DNA of 64,000 nt, from NCBI GenBank assembly GCA_963728655.1, contig CAVSLD010000001.1:310001-374000 (forward strand), given 5' to 3'. Shown piece by piece: positions 15,577 to 24,280 of this stretch; within the stretch, counting starts at the first letter, position 1, and each line of letters starts with the position of its first letter. The position numbers and the translations under genes are program-made. The notes below the pieces were generated by a model. The model saw only the letters and a list, made by a program, of their open reading frames with translations. It did no database searches and was not told the DNA's origin. Source of the DNA: Iamia sp963728655 (GTDB lineage Bacteria; Actinomycetota; Acidimicrobiia; Acidimicrobiales; Iamiaceae).

Positions 15577-16410
15577 CTACAGGGCGCGGGCCCCGCCCCG
15601 GGCGATGATCCGCTGGGCCAGGGTGGGCGAGGCCCGCACCAGCAGGTCGAAGGCCTTGGCGTCGGGGCCGATCAGCGCCCGCCGCTTGTCGAGCTGCACG
15701 GCCCGGACGATCTCCGCGGCCGCCTTCTCGGCGCTGGTGATGAACATCTTCTCGAAGTCCCGCCGGGCCTGCTCGGGGTCGGTGTCGCCGAGGTCCTCCA
15801 TGCCCACGCCCATGCGCGCGTTGCGGGCGATGTTGGTCTTGATGCCGCCCGGGTGGATCGAGGTGGCCGACACCCCGCAGCGCTCGATGTCGAGCTCGAT
15901 GCGCAGGGCCTCGGTGAACCCCCGTACCGCGAACTTGGCCGCGTTGTAGGCCGACTGCGACGGGATCCCGGCCAGCCCGAAGATGCTGGAGATGTTGACC
16001 ACGTGGCCCTCGCCGGCGGCCTTGAGGTGGGGGAGGAAGGCCTTGGTGCCGTGGACGACCCCCCAGAAGTTGATGCCCATGAGCCACTCGAGGTCCTCGT
16101 AGGCCATGGTCTCGACCGGCGCACCGAGGGCCACGCCGGCGTTGTTGAAGATCAGGTTGGCCCCGCCGTGGTCGGCCACGACGGCCTCGGCCCAGGCCCC
16201 GAACGCGTCCCGGTCGGCCACGTCGAGGTGCGCCGTCGTCACCGTGCGCCCGGACCGCTCGGCCATCCGGGCCGTCTCGGCCAGGCCCTCGTCGTCGACG
16301 TCGGAGAGGGCCACGTCCGCCCCCCGGCGGACCATCTCCAGGGCGAGGGTGCGGCCCATGCCCGACGCCGCCCCGGTGATCGCCGCGACCCTGCCGTCGA
16401 AGTGCCTCAC
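15577..16410 (-). CDS. Short-chain dehydrogenase/reductase (SDR)
   Basis: A 277-residue classical SDR. The cofactor motif TGAASGMGR is at residues 12-20, NNAGVA near 88, the catalytic serine in NISSIFG near 138, and the catalytic pair in YNAAK near 154. It reduces or oxidises a carbonyl/alcohol with NAD(P)H. D36/D38 in LSDVDDEGL suggests NAD preference. Its stop faces the phosphatase gene. The substrate is unknown. Confidence 0.88.
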   Translation of the reverse strand: MRHFDGRVAAITGAASGMGRTLALEMVRRGADVALSDVDDEGLAETARMAERSGRTVTTAHLDVADRDAFGAWAEAVVADHGGANLIFNNAGVALGAPVETMAYEDLEWLMGINFWGVVHGTKAFLPHLKAAGEGHVVNISSIFGLAGIPSQSAYNAAKFAVRGFTEALRIELDIERCGVSATSIHPGGIKTNIARNARMGVGMEDLGDTDPEQARRDFEKMFITSAEKAAAEIVRAVQLDKRRALIGPDAKAFDLLVRASPTLAQRIIARGGARAL

Positions 16411-16515
16411 GCGCTCTCCTGTCGTGCCCTGTCCCCGGGCGACCTGCTCGGGGACCGCTCCGGGCTACCACCGGTACGCCCACCGGTGCCAGGTGTGCCT
16501 GTCTGCCGCCCTCGG

Positions 16516-17505
16516 TCAGCGGGGGGTCTTGGCCCGTTGGTGACCCGACACGGCGCGGGCCGTGTAGGGCTCCTCCAGGGTGGCGATCTCCTCGGGGCTG
16601 AGGGTGATCTCCAGCGAGGCGATGGCGTCGTCGAGGTGCGAGGGCTTGGTGGCCCCCACGATCGGGGCCGACACCGCCGGGTGCGACGACACCCACGCCA
16701 GGGCGACCTGGGCCATGGCCACGCCTCGGGCCTGGGCCACCTGGGCCACCCGCTCGACGATGACCTGGTCGCCCTCCTGGTAGAGCATCCCCCCGAAGCC
16801 GTCGTTCTCCGACCGGTCGGTCGTCTCGCCCCACGGGCGGGCCAGCCGGCCCCGGGCCAGGGGGCTCCAGGGGATGACGCCCATGCCCTGGTCGAGGCAC
16901 AGCGGCAGCATCTCGCGCTCCTCCTCGCGGTAGAGCAGGTTGTAGTGGTCCTGCATGGTGGAGAAGCGGGTCCACCCGTGGCGCTCGGCGGTGTGCTGGG
17001 CCTTGGCCAGCTGCCAGGCGTCCATCGACGAGGCCCCGATGTGGAGGGCCTTGCCCGCCTTCACCACGTCGTGGAGGGCCTCCATGGTCTCCTCGATCGG
17101 CACCGTCGGGTCCCAGCGGTGGATCTGGTAGAGGTCGACGTGGTCCATGCCCAGGCGGGCGAGGCTGGCGTCGATGGCGGTGAGGATGGCCTTGCGCGAC
17201 AGGCCGGCGCCGTTGGCCCCGGGCCGCATGCGGCCGTTCACCTTGGTGGCCACCACGATCTCCTCGCGGCGGGCCATGTCGCCCAGGGCCCGGCCCACGA
17301 TCTCCTCGCTGGTGCCGTCGGAGTAGACGTCGGCGGTGTCGAAGAAGGTGATGCCGGCCTCGAGGGCCTGGCGGATGAACGGGCGGGCCGCGTCCTCGTC
17401 GAGGCTCCACGGGTGGGCCCCGCGCGACGGCACCCCGTAGCTCATGGTGCCCAGGCAGATGGGGGAGACGTCGAGCCCGGTGCCGCCCAGCTTCACGTGG
17501 TCCAC
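16516..17505 (-). CDS. Aldo/keto reductase
   Basis: A 329-residue TIM-barrel oxidoreductase. The full catalytic tetrad is present: Asp56 and Tyr61 in FFDTADVYSDG, Lys88 in ATKVNG, His129 in YQIHRWD. The NADPH-binding region is near IVGATKPSHLDDAI. It reduces aldehydes or ketones in the cytoplasm. GTG 17505 is preceded by GAGGAGG on the minus strand. It is divergent from the small flavin-fold protein at 17624, so they may share a promoter region. Confidence 0.9.
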   Translation of the reverse strand: MDHVKLGGTGLDVSPICLGTMSYGVPSRGAHPWSLDEDAARPFIRQALEAGITFFDTADVYSDGTSEEIVGRALGDMARREEIVVATKVNGRMRPGANGAGLSRKAILTAIDASLARLGMDHVDLYQIHRWDPTVPIEETMEALHDVVKAGKALHIGASSMDAWQLAKAQHTAERHGWTRFSTMQDHYNLLYREEEREMLPLCLDQGMGVIPWSPLARGRLARPWGETTDRSENDGFGGMLYQEGDQVIVERVAQVAQARGVAMAQVALAWVSSHPAVSAPIVGATKPSHLDDAIASLEITLSPEEIATLEEPYTARAVSGHQRAKTPR

Positions 17506-17623
17506 GGGAGTCCTCCTCGGTGGTGGTCGCTCCGAGTGTGCCGGGGCCGGCGGCCGACCCCTCGCGCTCGCGGGGGGCGGCGGTGGGTCCGCGCCGGCGC
17601 GACGATGGGGGTGTGGTGCCGCG

Positions 17624-17965
17624 ATGAGCGTCGAGGTGGCCCTGGCCGACCTGGCCGAGGTCGTGGCCGACCGGGGCCCGGCCGCGTACCTGGTGAGCCA
17701 GGGCGAGACCCGCGCCCGCATCGTCTCGGTGGCGGCCGCGTGGGTCGACGGCGCCCTCGTGGTGGGCGCCGGTCGCCGGACCGCGGCCAACGTGGCGGCC
17801 CGGCCCGAGGTCACCGTGTTCTGGCCCGCCGATGCCGCCCACCCCGACCACAGCCTGCTGGTCGACGGCACCGCCGAGGTCGATGAGGGCGCCGAGGCCC
17901 TCACCGTGCGACCGGGGAGCGCCATCCTCCACCGCTCCCGCGCCGACGGTGCCGACCCCTGCTGA
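17624..17965 (+). CDS. Pyridoxamine 5'-phosphate oxidase-fold protein
   Basis: A 113-residue split-barrel protein, on the short side for the family. Segments ARIVSVAAAWVDGALVVGAG and RTAANVAARPEVTVFWP fit the flavin-reductase/PNPOx-like fold, and HSLLVDGTAEVDE fits the last strands. Short members bind FMN, F420 or haem. No cofactor can be assigned. The ATG at 17624 is the best start. The stop is followed at once by copy 2 of the 140-nt element. Confidence 0.7.
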   Translation: MSVEVALADLAEVVADRGPAAYLVSQGETRARIVSVAAAWVDGALVVGAGRRTAANVAARPEVTVFWPADAAHPDHSLLVDGTAEVDEGAEALTVRPGSAILHRSRADGADPC

Positions 17966-17966
17966 C

Positions 17967-18108
17967 CGGAGGGCGAGCGGAGGGGCACCACCACGGTCGA
18001 GGTGCGGCGACGCTCAGGTGCGAGCCCGACCGAGCAAGCACGGCAGCGGTCTCCGAGGAGAAGCGAGGACGACTCGCGGCGACGACGGTCCCCTCCGCGG
18101 GAGCTCCC
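17967..18108. repeat. 140-nt dispersed element, copy 2
   Basis: About 142 nt related to the elements at 8893 and 28265. It starts GGAGGGCGAGCGGAGGGG and ends CCCCTCCGC..GAGCTCC, which pair as terminal inverted repeats, and it keeps the cores GCCCGACCGAGCAAGCACGG and GCGAGGACGACTCG. It begins right at the stop of the PNPOx-fold gene. Long outer arms are not obvious in this copy. Confidence 0.75.
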
Positions 18109-18125
18109 GGCACCAGACTGGGGCG

Positions 18126-18961
18126 GTGACCCCGACGGACCGGACGTGGCGGATCGACCCGGGCGCCGCGCAGGAGATGGGGGCCCTCCTGGGGTGGGAC
18201 CCGGGCACCGGTGCGCGCGCCCTGCTCGGCGCGCTGGCCGACCAGGTGCCGTCGGGGACCACGGCCAAGCGGGCTGCCGTGGCCGCCGGCGAGGTGCCGC
18301 CGGGCGCCGATCCCGGTGCCGTGGTCACCCGGATCCTCGCCGACCGAGAGCAATGCCGGCCCACGCCCTCGTGGTCGTGCTGGGCCCTGTCGACGGTCAT
18401 GGCCGCCCTCCTCGACGGAGCCGACCACCCGGCCGAGGTGGTCGCCCTCCGGCGGATCGACGAGCGCGCCCCCGCGGTCGACCTCCACTCGGTGGTGCTG
18501 ACCGACGACGATGCCGGGCCGGTGGTGTGCGACCCGTACTTCGCCGCCCTCCTGCCCGGCCCCGGCGCACCCGCGGTGGAGGGAGCGCACCGCGGGCGCG
18601 GGCCCGTCGGGGCGACGAGCCGGGCGGGCGCTGGACCTACGAGGTGGCCCAGGGGCGTTGGGCCGCGCCCCTGCGATACCGGACCCTCGCCCCGGTCTGC
18701 GACCCCGGCGACGTGGCCGCCCTCTGCGCCGTCTCGGCCACCCACACCGGCGTGCCGCCCGGTCCGTGCGCCGCCTTCCGGCGCGACCCCGTGTCCGTCG
18801 ACGCCTTCGTCCACCACGACGGCGGCGCCGCGGTGCGGGAGTGGTCCTGGGCCGGGCCCGGCCCGGCGGACGGGGATGGTGCGGTCGAGGTGACCGAGCA
18901 CCCGGACTGGACGGCCGCGGCGGCCGACCTCGGGGGCCGCGTCGGCATCCCCGTGCGCTGA
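18126..18961 (+). pseudogene. Unrecognised protein with a possible Cys-His-Asp triad, frameshifted
   Basis: Reading from GTG 18126 gives a continuous protein to about 18600. Coding then continues in another frame (GGRWTYEVAQGRWAAPL and onward) to a stop at 18961; the length implies one missing base. In order it shows SWSCWALSTVMAALL, DLHSVVLTDDD and VVCDPY, which would suit the Cys, His and Asp of the transglutaminase/arylamine acetyltransferase fold. I do not recognise the family with certainty. About 278 residues if repaired. Confidence 0.55.
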
Positions 18962-19043
18962 CCGACCTGCCCCTTCCCCTTCTCGCAGGAAGGGTGCAGA
19001 ATGCCGGGCGTGTGTCGGACGGCGCACGCCACGAGGAGCAGCC

Positions 19044-20684
19044 ATGACCGACGTCGCCTCCGCCCCTCCGGACCACCGCTCGCCCGACGTGGGACGCACC
19101 CACCTCGGCTGGGTGGTGGCCGGCTGCTCCGCCGCCGCGGGGGTGATCCACCTGGCGATGGTGCCGAGCCACGCCGGGGGTGATCTCCTCGACCCGCTCG
19201 GCTTCGCCGTGGTGGGCTGGTTCCAGCTGGTGGTCGCCGGGCTGGTCCTCGCCGACCGGGCCGGGCGCACCGTGTACCGGGCCACCATCGTCGGCAACCT
19301 GGCGGTGACCGGGCTCTGGCTGTGGAGCCGCACCGTCGGCCTGCCCGTCGGGGAGCACGCCGGCGTGGTCGAGGACGTCTCCGTCGTCGACGGCACCGCG
19401 GTCGCCCTCCAGGCCGTCGCCATCGTCGTCGCCGCCCGCATCCTGCTGGCCCCCGCCCGCCTGGCGGTCGGGCGCCTGGCCCCGGCCCTGCTGGCGGTGG
19501 CCGCCCTCGGCCTGGCCACCACCGTGCTCACCTCGTCCGACGCAGCCGAGCACGGGGGCCACGACCACGACGCCGCCGGCGGCCACGACCACGGCACCGC
19601 CGAGGTCGACGCCCATGCCGCCTTCATGGCCGACGTCGACGCGGCCCGCTGCGACACGGACCTCAACATCGGCGCCTACTGGGACGAGGCGGACTACTTC
19701 GCCATCGACACCTACCAGGGCGGGACCATGGACATGTCCGCCGGGACGGGCGGCCACGACCACGGCGCCGCCGCCGACGGCGCCACCACCACGACCACGG
19801 CGGTCGAGCCCGATCCCACCCAGGGGCGGGGGTCGCCCGGGCTCGACCACCTGGTGGGGCTGACCTCGATGTCGTCGGAGGGGGAGGGAGCTGCCGCCGC
19901 CCTGGTGATCGGCCTGGGCGACGCCTCCGAGGCCGACTACGACGCCTGGCGGTGGTGGGCCCGCGACAGCGGTGCCATCGGCGGGGGCCACGACCACACC
20001 GCCGCCGCCCCCGACGATGCCGGCGGCCACGGCGGCCACGCCGGGCCCCAGCCCTGGACGGCGCTCACCGACCCCGCCCAGTGCGCCCGGCTGTCCGAGG
20101 AGGTCGAGCTGGCCCGCGACACCGCCCTGGCCTACCCGACGGCGGCCGACGCGTCGGCCGCCGGGTGGGTGCGGGTCACCGGGTACGTGCCCGGCATCGC
20201 CGCCCACTACATGAACTTCGGCCTGGTCGACGGCGAGTTCGCGGTGGACGAGCCCGAGATGATCCTCTACGACGGCGACGGCCCCGACGCCCACGTGGTG
20301 GGGCTGAGCTACTACGTCATCCAGGAGGGCGACGCCGAGCCGACGCAGGGCTTCACCGGCGACAACGACCACTACCACCGCCACGTCGGGCTGTGCACCG
20401 GCGCCGGCGGCGTCATCGGCGACAGCACCACCACCGAGGAGGAGTGCGCAGCGATGGGCGGGGTGAAGGCCAACGGCAGCAAGGGCTGGATGAGCCACGC
20501 CTGGGTCGTCCCTGGCTGCGAGAGCCCGTGGGGCCTCTTCAGCGCCGCCTCCCCGCTCCTCGACGGTGCCCTGGGCGAGGGCTCCGGCGACAACGGGGGA
20601 TCGTGCGTGGCCAGCGGCGTGCGGGCGCGGTACGGGATGGGCACGCCGGTCGCGGTCGAGCCGGCGAGCGTCGGCGGGGGCTGA
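19044..20684 (+). CDS. Membrane protein with histidine-rich extracytoplasmic domain
   Basis: A 546-residue protein that I cannot assign to a named family. About five hydrophobic segments fill residues 20-165 (for example FAVVGWFQLVVAGLVLA and VALQAVAIVVAARILLA). The rest is hydrophilic and rich in HDH and GGHGGH clusters, with DNDHYHRHVGLC and HYMNFGLVDGEF near the C-terminal third. Such histidine density suggests binding of copper, zinc or nickel outside the membrane. Six cysteines lie in the soluble part. ATG 19044 follows GAGGAG. A metal-sensing, storage or delivery role is inference only. Confidence 0.6.
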   Translation: MTDVASAPPDHRSPDVGRTHLGWVVAGCSAAAGVIHLAMVPSHAGGDLLDPLGFAVVGWFQLVVAGLVLADRAGRTVYRATIVGNLAVTGLWLWSRTVGLPVGEHAGVVEDVSVVDGTAVALQAVAIVVAARILLAPARLAVGRLAPALLAVAALGLATTVLTSSDAAEHGGHDHDAAGGHDHGTAEVDAHAAFMADVDAARCDTDLNIGAYWDEADYFAIDTYQGGTMDMSAGTGGHDHGAAADGATTTTTAVEPDPTQGRGSPGLDHLVGLTSMSSEGEGAAAALVIGLGDASEADYDAWRWWARDSGAIGGGHDHTAAAPDDAGGHGGHAGPQPWTALTDPAQCARLSEEVELARDTALAYPTAADASAAGWVRVTGYVPGIAAHYMNFGLVDGEFAVDEPEMILYDGDGPDAHVVGLSYYVIQEGDAEPTQGFTGDNDHYHRHVGLCTGAGGVIGDSTTTEEECAAMGGVKANGSKGWMSHAWVVPGCESPWGLFSAASPLLDGALGEGSGDNGGSCVASGVRARYGMGTPVAVEPASVGGG

Positions 20685-20739
20685 GCCGGGGGCAGGGCCC
20701 GACGGTGCGCCGCACCCCGGCCTTCCTTCCATTCCTACT

Positions 20740-20752
20740 TGTCTGGTAGACA
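20740..20752. promoter_or_regulatory. Inverted repeat TGTCT-GGT-AGACA at the transporter start
   Basis: A perfect 5-bp inverted repeat with a 3-bp spacer whose last base is the A of the first ATG of the Na/Pi transporter gene. It looks like a TetR- or GntR-type operator that would block transcription or initiation there. Confidence 0.4.
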
Positions 20753-21996
20753 TGATGGGCATGGAGGACGGGGGGACGCCGCGACCCGACACGACCCTGG
20801 CCGCGCCCGTCGGCCTCCAGCCCGGACCGGCCGACGACCCGCACCGTCGGCCCCACCGCACCCCGCCGGCGGAGGAGCGGGTCACCGCCCACGTCGCCGG
20901 CCGGGAGCTGCCCGACGAGGACATCGTCGTCCCGGGCGGCGAGCAGGCCCCGCGCCCGCTGCCGGTCCGAGTCGCGTACGGGGTGGCCGGCCTCGCCCTG
21001 TTCGTCACCGCCCTGGGCCTGATGAAGGAGGGCGCCACCGCCCTCATCCCCACCCTCCAGGGCTCGATCTTCACCGACAACGCCCTCAGCACCCTGGGGC
21101 TGGGCTGGCTGGGCTCCTGCCTGGTGCTGTCGGGCTCGCCGGTGGCGGCCTCGGCCCTCACCCTGCTCGACGGCGGCGCCATCGACCGGGCCGAGGCCTT
21201 CACCATGCTCACCGGCTCCCGGCTCGGCGCAGCCTTCGTCGTGCTGGTGGTCGGCGTGGTCTACGCCCTGCGCCACGAGGGCCAGGGCCAGCGGAGGGCG
21301 CCGGTGTCGATCGGCGTCCTCTCCCTCCTGATGACGATGGTCGTCTACGTGCCCGGCGCCGCGGTGGGCTACGTCCTGCTGTCGCGGGGGACCTTCGACG
21401 GCGTCGACATCGGCACGTCGCCCCGGCTCACCTCGCTCACCGACTCGGCCTTCGGCGGCCTGGTCGACCTCATCGACCGGGTCGCACCGGGCTGGACCCT
21501 CTTCCCCATCGGTCTGGGCCTGCTCCTCCTGGGCTTCTCGTGCATCGACCGGGTGCTGCCCCAGGTCCACCCCGACCGCCTGCGCGACGGCGACGAGGGC
21601 TGGTACGGGCGGGTGTGGCCCATGTTCGCGGTGGGCTGCCTGGTCACCCTGCTCACGCTGTCGGTCTCGGTGTCGCTCACCCTGCTGGTGCCGCTCGTCG
21701 CCAAGGGCCACCTGCGCCGGGCCAACACGCTCCCCTACATCGCGGGGGCCAACATCACGACCCTGGCCGACACCCTCGTGGCCGCGATCCTGCTGGGCAA
21801 CCAGGACGGCGTGCGGGTGGTGGTGGCCGTGACCCTGGTGGTCACGATCTGGACGCTGTTCCTGCTGGTGACGGCGTACCCGCTGCTGCGGCGGGTGCTG
21901 CTCGGCGTGGCCCGGCGCATCCTGGCCAGCAACGTCCGCCTGGCCGGCTTCGCCGCCGCGCTGTGCCTGGTGCCGGCCGTGCTCATCGCCCTCTGA
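20752..21996 (+). CDS. Na/Pi cotransporter family membrane protein
   Basis: A 414-residue multi-spanning protein of the Na+/phosphate symporter family. Two related halves are visible: LGWLGSCLVLSGSPVAASAL near residue 118 and VSLTLLVPLVAKGHLRRANT near 305, the second followed by AGANITTLADT, the usual family signature. About 60 cytoplasmic residues precede the first span. Three possible ATGs lie at 20752, 20755 and 20761. Phosphate uptake with sodium is the family role, but anion specificity cannot be read here. Confidence 0.82.
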   Translation: MMGMEDGGTPRPDTTLAAPVGLQPGPADDPHRRPHRTPPAEERVTAHVAGRELPDEDIVVPGGEQAPRPLPVRVAYGVAGLALFVTALGLMKEGATALIPTLQGSIFTDNALSTLGLGWLGSCLVLSGSPVAASALTLLDGGAIDRAEAFTMLTGSRLGAAFVVLVVGVVYALRHEGQGQRRAPVSIGVLSLLMTMVVYVPGAAVGYVLLSRGTFDGVDIGTSPRLTSLTDSAFGGLVDLIDRVAPGWTLFPIGLGLLLLGFSCIDRVLPQVHPDRLRDGDEGWYGRVWPMFAVGCLVTLLTLSVSVSLTLLVPLVAKGHLRRANTLPYIAGANITTLADTLVAAILLGNQDGVRVVVAVTLVVTIWTLFLLVTAYPLLRRVLLGVARRILASNVRLAGFAAALCLVPAVLIAL

Positions 21997-22007
21997 GCGG
22001 CGCCGGC

Positions 22008-22289
22008 CTACTGGGCCCGGCCCCGGGCGTTCGCCATGCGGGCCCGCACCTCGGGCCGGCGCAGCGGCGGCACCGTCGGCGGCGGCTGCTTGCGGGGCGG
22101 CAGGTCGCCCAGCAGGGCCGACGTCGCCTCGGCCACGGCCCGCACGGCCTCGTCGAAGGCCTCCTGGGTGGCGGCCGACGGCGCCCGCACGCCGCTCACC
22201 TTCCGGACGTACTGGAGGGCGGCGGCGTCGACCTCCTCGGCCGTCGCCGGCGGCTCGAGGCCTCGCAGGGTGGTGATGTTGCGGCACAT
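22008..22289 (-). CDS. DUF2277 domain-containing protein
   Basis: A 93-residue protein beginning MCRNITTLRGLEPPATAEEV, followed by AALQYVRKVSGVRAPS, which is the characteristic DUF2277 sequence. The C-terminus is proline- and arginine-rich. The function of the family is unknown. Its N-terminal Met-Cys-Arg-Asn is strongly conserved in relatives, so the ATG at 22289 is secure. It lies convergent to the transporter gene. Confidence 0.85.
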   Translation of the reverse strand: MCRNITTLRGLEPPATAEEVDAAALQYVRKVSGVRAPSAATQEAFDEAVRAVAEATSALLGDLPPRKQPPPTVPPLRRPEVRARMANARGRAQ

Positions 22290-22366
22290 GTCGCCCACGC
22301 TACGACCGCCCCGCGCCCGCGCCCCGCGCCGCCCCTGCGGCGTCGGGGGGCCGGGCTGCTGGTCGG

Positions 22367-23287
22367 TCAGCCCGGGGGGCGGCGGAGGCCGATCGGGGGC
22401 TGGCTGGGGACCCGGGGCAGGCGCGAGGGGACCGTGCCGAAGCGGTCCGAGCCCGCCTCCCAGTCGTCGTGGGCCTGCTGCACCTCCTCGGGGGTGCGGG
22501 CCACGTAGTTCCACCACATGAGGGGCACGGCCTCGAACGGGGCGCCGCCCAGCAGCAGCAGGCGGGTGCGCTCGCCGGTCACCAGGGCCAGCTCGTCGCG
22601 CCCGAGGCCCAGGTGGGCCAGGTGGCCGGGTGCGACCTCGGCGCCGGCGACGGTGGCTCGTCCCTCCAGCACCACCACCGCGTGCTCGAAGGTCGGGTCC
22701 AGGCCGACCACGGTGGTGCCGGTGCGCAGGTCGAGCTCGACGCCGACCAGTGGGGTGTCGGCCCGGGCCGGCGAGGTGGCGTCGGCGAAGGTGCCCACCA
22801 ACACGGTGGCCTGGGCCGCGCCCAGGTCGACGCCGGGCAGGGTGGCATGGTGCTCGAAGGCGGGCGGACCGTGGCGGGTGGCCTCGGGCTGGGCGACCCA
22901 CAGCTGGGCGCCGTGGTAGGGGCCGTGGCGGCCCTCCTCGGCGTGGGCGATGCCGTGGCCCGCGGTCATCAGGTTGAGCTGGCCCGGGCGGATCGGGGCC
23001 TCGCTGCCCAGGCTGTCGGTGTGGACGACCTCGCCCGACAGCAGCCACGTGACGGTCTGCAGGCCGATGTGGGGGTGGGGCCCGATGTCGAGGCCGTCGT
23101 CGGTGGGACCCATGTGGTCGACGAAGCACCAGGCGCCGACGGTGCGTCGGGCCCGGTGGGGGAGCGCCCGGCGGACGTGCAGCTCGCCGATGTGGGCCTC
23201 GCGGCTGGGGGTGACCTCGACGGGGTCGCCGCCGGCGGGGGCCTCGGGCTCGGCGCTCAGGTCCTCGCTGCGCACCGGGCCGCTCAC
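22367..23287 (-). CDS. Pirin family protein (copy 1)
   Basis: A 306-residue bicupin. The N-terminal cupin holds the iron ligands in PHPHIGLQTVTW and GHGIAHAEE, separated as in other pirins, and the second cupin covers about 170-270. Bacterial pirins are iron-binding; some oxidise quercetin or interact with metabolic enzymes. The start is GTG 23287; GTG 23275 is an alternative. A second, frameshifted pirin lies at 33228 and has a similar C-terminus (EEVQQAHDDW versus AEVQQAFDDY). Confidence 0.85.
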   Translation of the reverse strand: MSGPVRSEDLSAEPEAPAGGDPVEVTPSREAHIGELHVRRALPHRARRTVGAWCFVDHMGPTDDGLDIGPHPHIGLQTVTWLLSGEVVHTDSLGSEAPIRPGQLNLMTAGHGIAHAEEGRHGPYHGAQLWVAQPEATRHGPPAFEHHATLPGVDLGAAQATVLVGTFADATSPARADTPLVGVELDLRTGTTVVGLDPTFEHAVVVLEGRATVAGAEVAPGHLAHLGLGRDELALVTGERTRLLLLGGAPFEAVPLMWWNYVARTPEEVQQAHDDWEAGSDRFGTVPSRLPRVPSQPPIGLRRPPG

Positions 23288-23334
23288 CGGGCCGAGCCTA
23301 CGACGGCCCCGGCGCGCCGGTGCGGGGTCGGCGC

Positions 23335-24204
23335 TCAGATGTCGGCGCTCGGGGCGATGACCTTCTCGCCGAAGGCGGCCAGGGCGTCGACGGTGTCGCG
23401 CAGGTAGACGAACGACGGCACCACCACGCGGTCGACGCCCTTGTCCCGCAGCTCCTGCACGGCGCCGACGGGATCGTCGCCGAAGATGCCGGCGTCGCCC
23501 GCGGTGACCTCGATGGCCTCGGGGTCGCGGCCGCAGTCGGTCGCCGTCTGGCGGGCGATGTCGATGAGCTCGGCCAGGTCCCCCTTGCCCGGGAAGAAGC
23601 CGTCGCCCAGCCGCCCGGCCCGCTCGGCTGCCTTCCGGCTGTGGCCGCCGACGTGGATCGGCACCCTGCCCCGGGTGGGCTTGGGGTTCACGCTGGCGCC
23701 GGAGAAGCGGATGTGGTCGCCCTCGTAGGAGGCGTGGTCGTCGTCCCACAGGGCCCGCATGACCTCGACGTACTCGTCGGTGCGGGCGCCCCGGCCCGCG
23801 AAGGGCACGCCCAGGGCGTCGAACTCCTCCTCCAACCAGCCCACGCCGATGCCCAGCTCCATGCGCCCGCCCGAGAGCGAGTCGAGCGTCGAGAGCTCCT
23901 TGGCCAGCACCACGGGGTTGCGCTGGGGGAGGATCAGGATGCCGGTGCCCAGGTGGATGCGCTCGGTCACCGCCGCCACCCAGGTGAGCCAGATGAGCGG
24001 GTCGGGAAGGTCGGTGTCGGCCGCCATGGCCATCTTCCCGGAGTCGTCGTAGGGGTACGAGCTGCCGTAGCCGTCGGGGTAGATCACGTGCTCGACGGTC
24101 CACAGGGACTCGAAGCCGGCCGCCTCGGCGCCCTGGGCGAGGGTCACCAGGCCGTCGCGGCCGGCGAACTGCATGGTGTTGGCAAAGATCATCCCGAACT
24201 TCAC
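23335..24204 (-). CDS. LLM-class F420-dependent oxidoreductase
   Basis: A 289-residue luciferase-like TIM-barrel protein. Family features are MKFGMIFANTMQF at the start, WTVEHVIYPDGY near residue 35, RIHLGTGILILPQRNPV near 83, GGRMELGIGVGWLEEEF near 111 and VPIHVGGHSRKAAERAG near 161. Actinobacterial members of this type use F420 rather than FMN. The substrate is unknown. It starts 130 nt from the methyltransferase stop and reads toward the pirin gene. Confidence 0.88.
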   Translation of the reverse strand: MKFGMIFANTMQFAGRDGLVTLAQGAEAAGFESLWTVEHVIYPDGYGSSYPYDDSGKMAMAADTDLPDPLIWLTWVAAVTERIHLGTGILILPQRNPVVLAKELSTLDSLSGGRMELGIGVGWLEEEFDALGVPFAGRGARTDEYVEVMRALWDDDHASYEGDHIRFSGASVNPKPTRGRVPIHVGGHSRKAAERAGRLGDGFFPGKGDLAELIDIARQTATDCGRDPEAIEVTAGDAGIFGDDPVGAVQELRDKGVDRVVVPSFVYLRDTVDALAAFGEKVIAPSADI

Positions 24205-24280
24205 GGGGGCCTCCGAGGGGTGGGGTGCCCGGCGACCCTAGGCAGCGGCGACCGGTCCCGCCCCGGGAGCTCGGGTCGGG

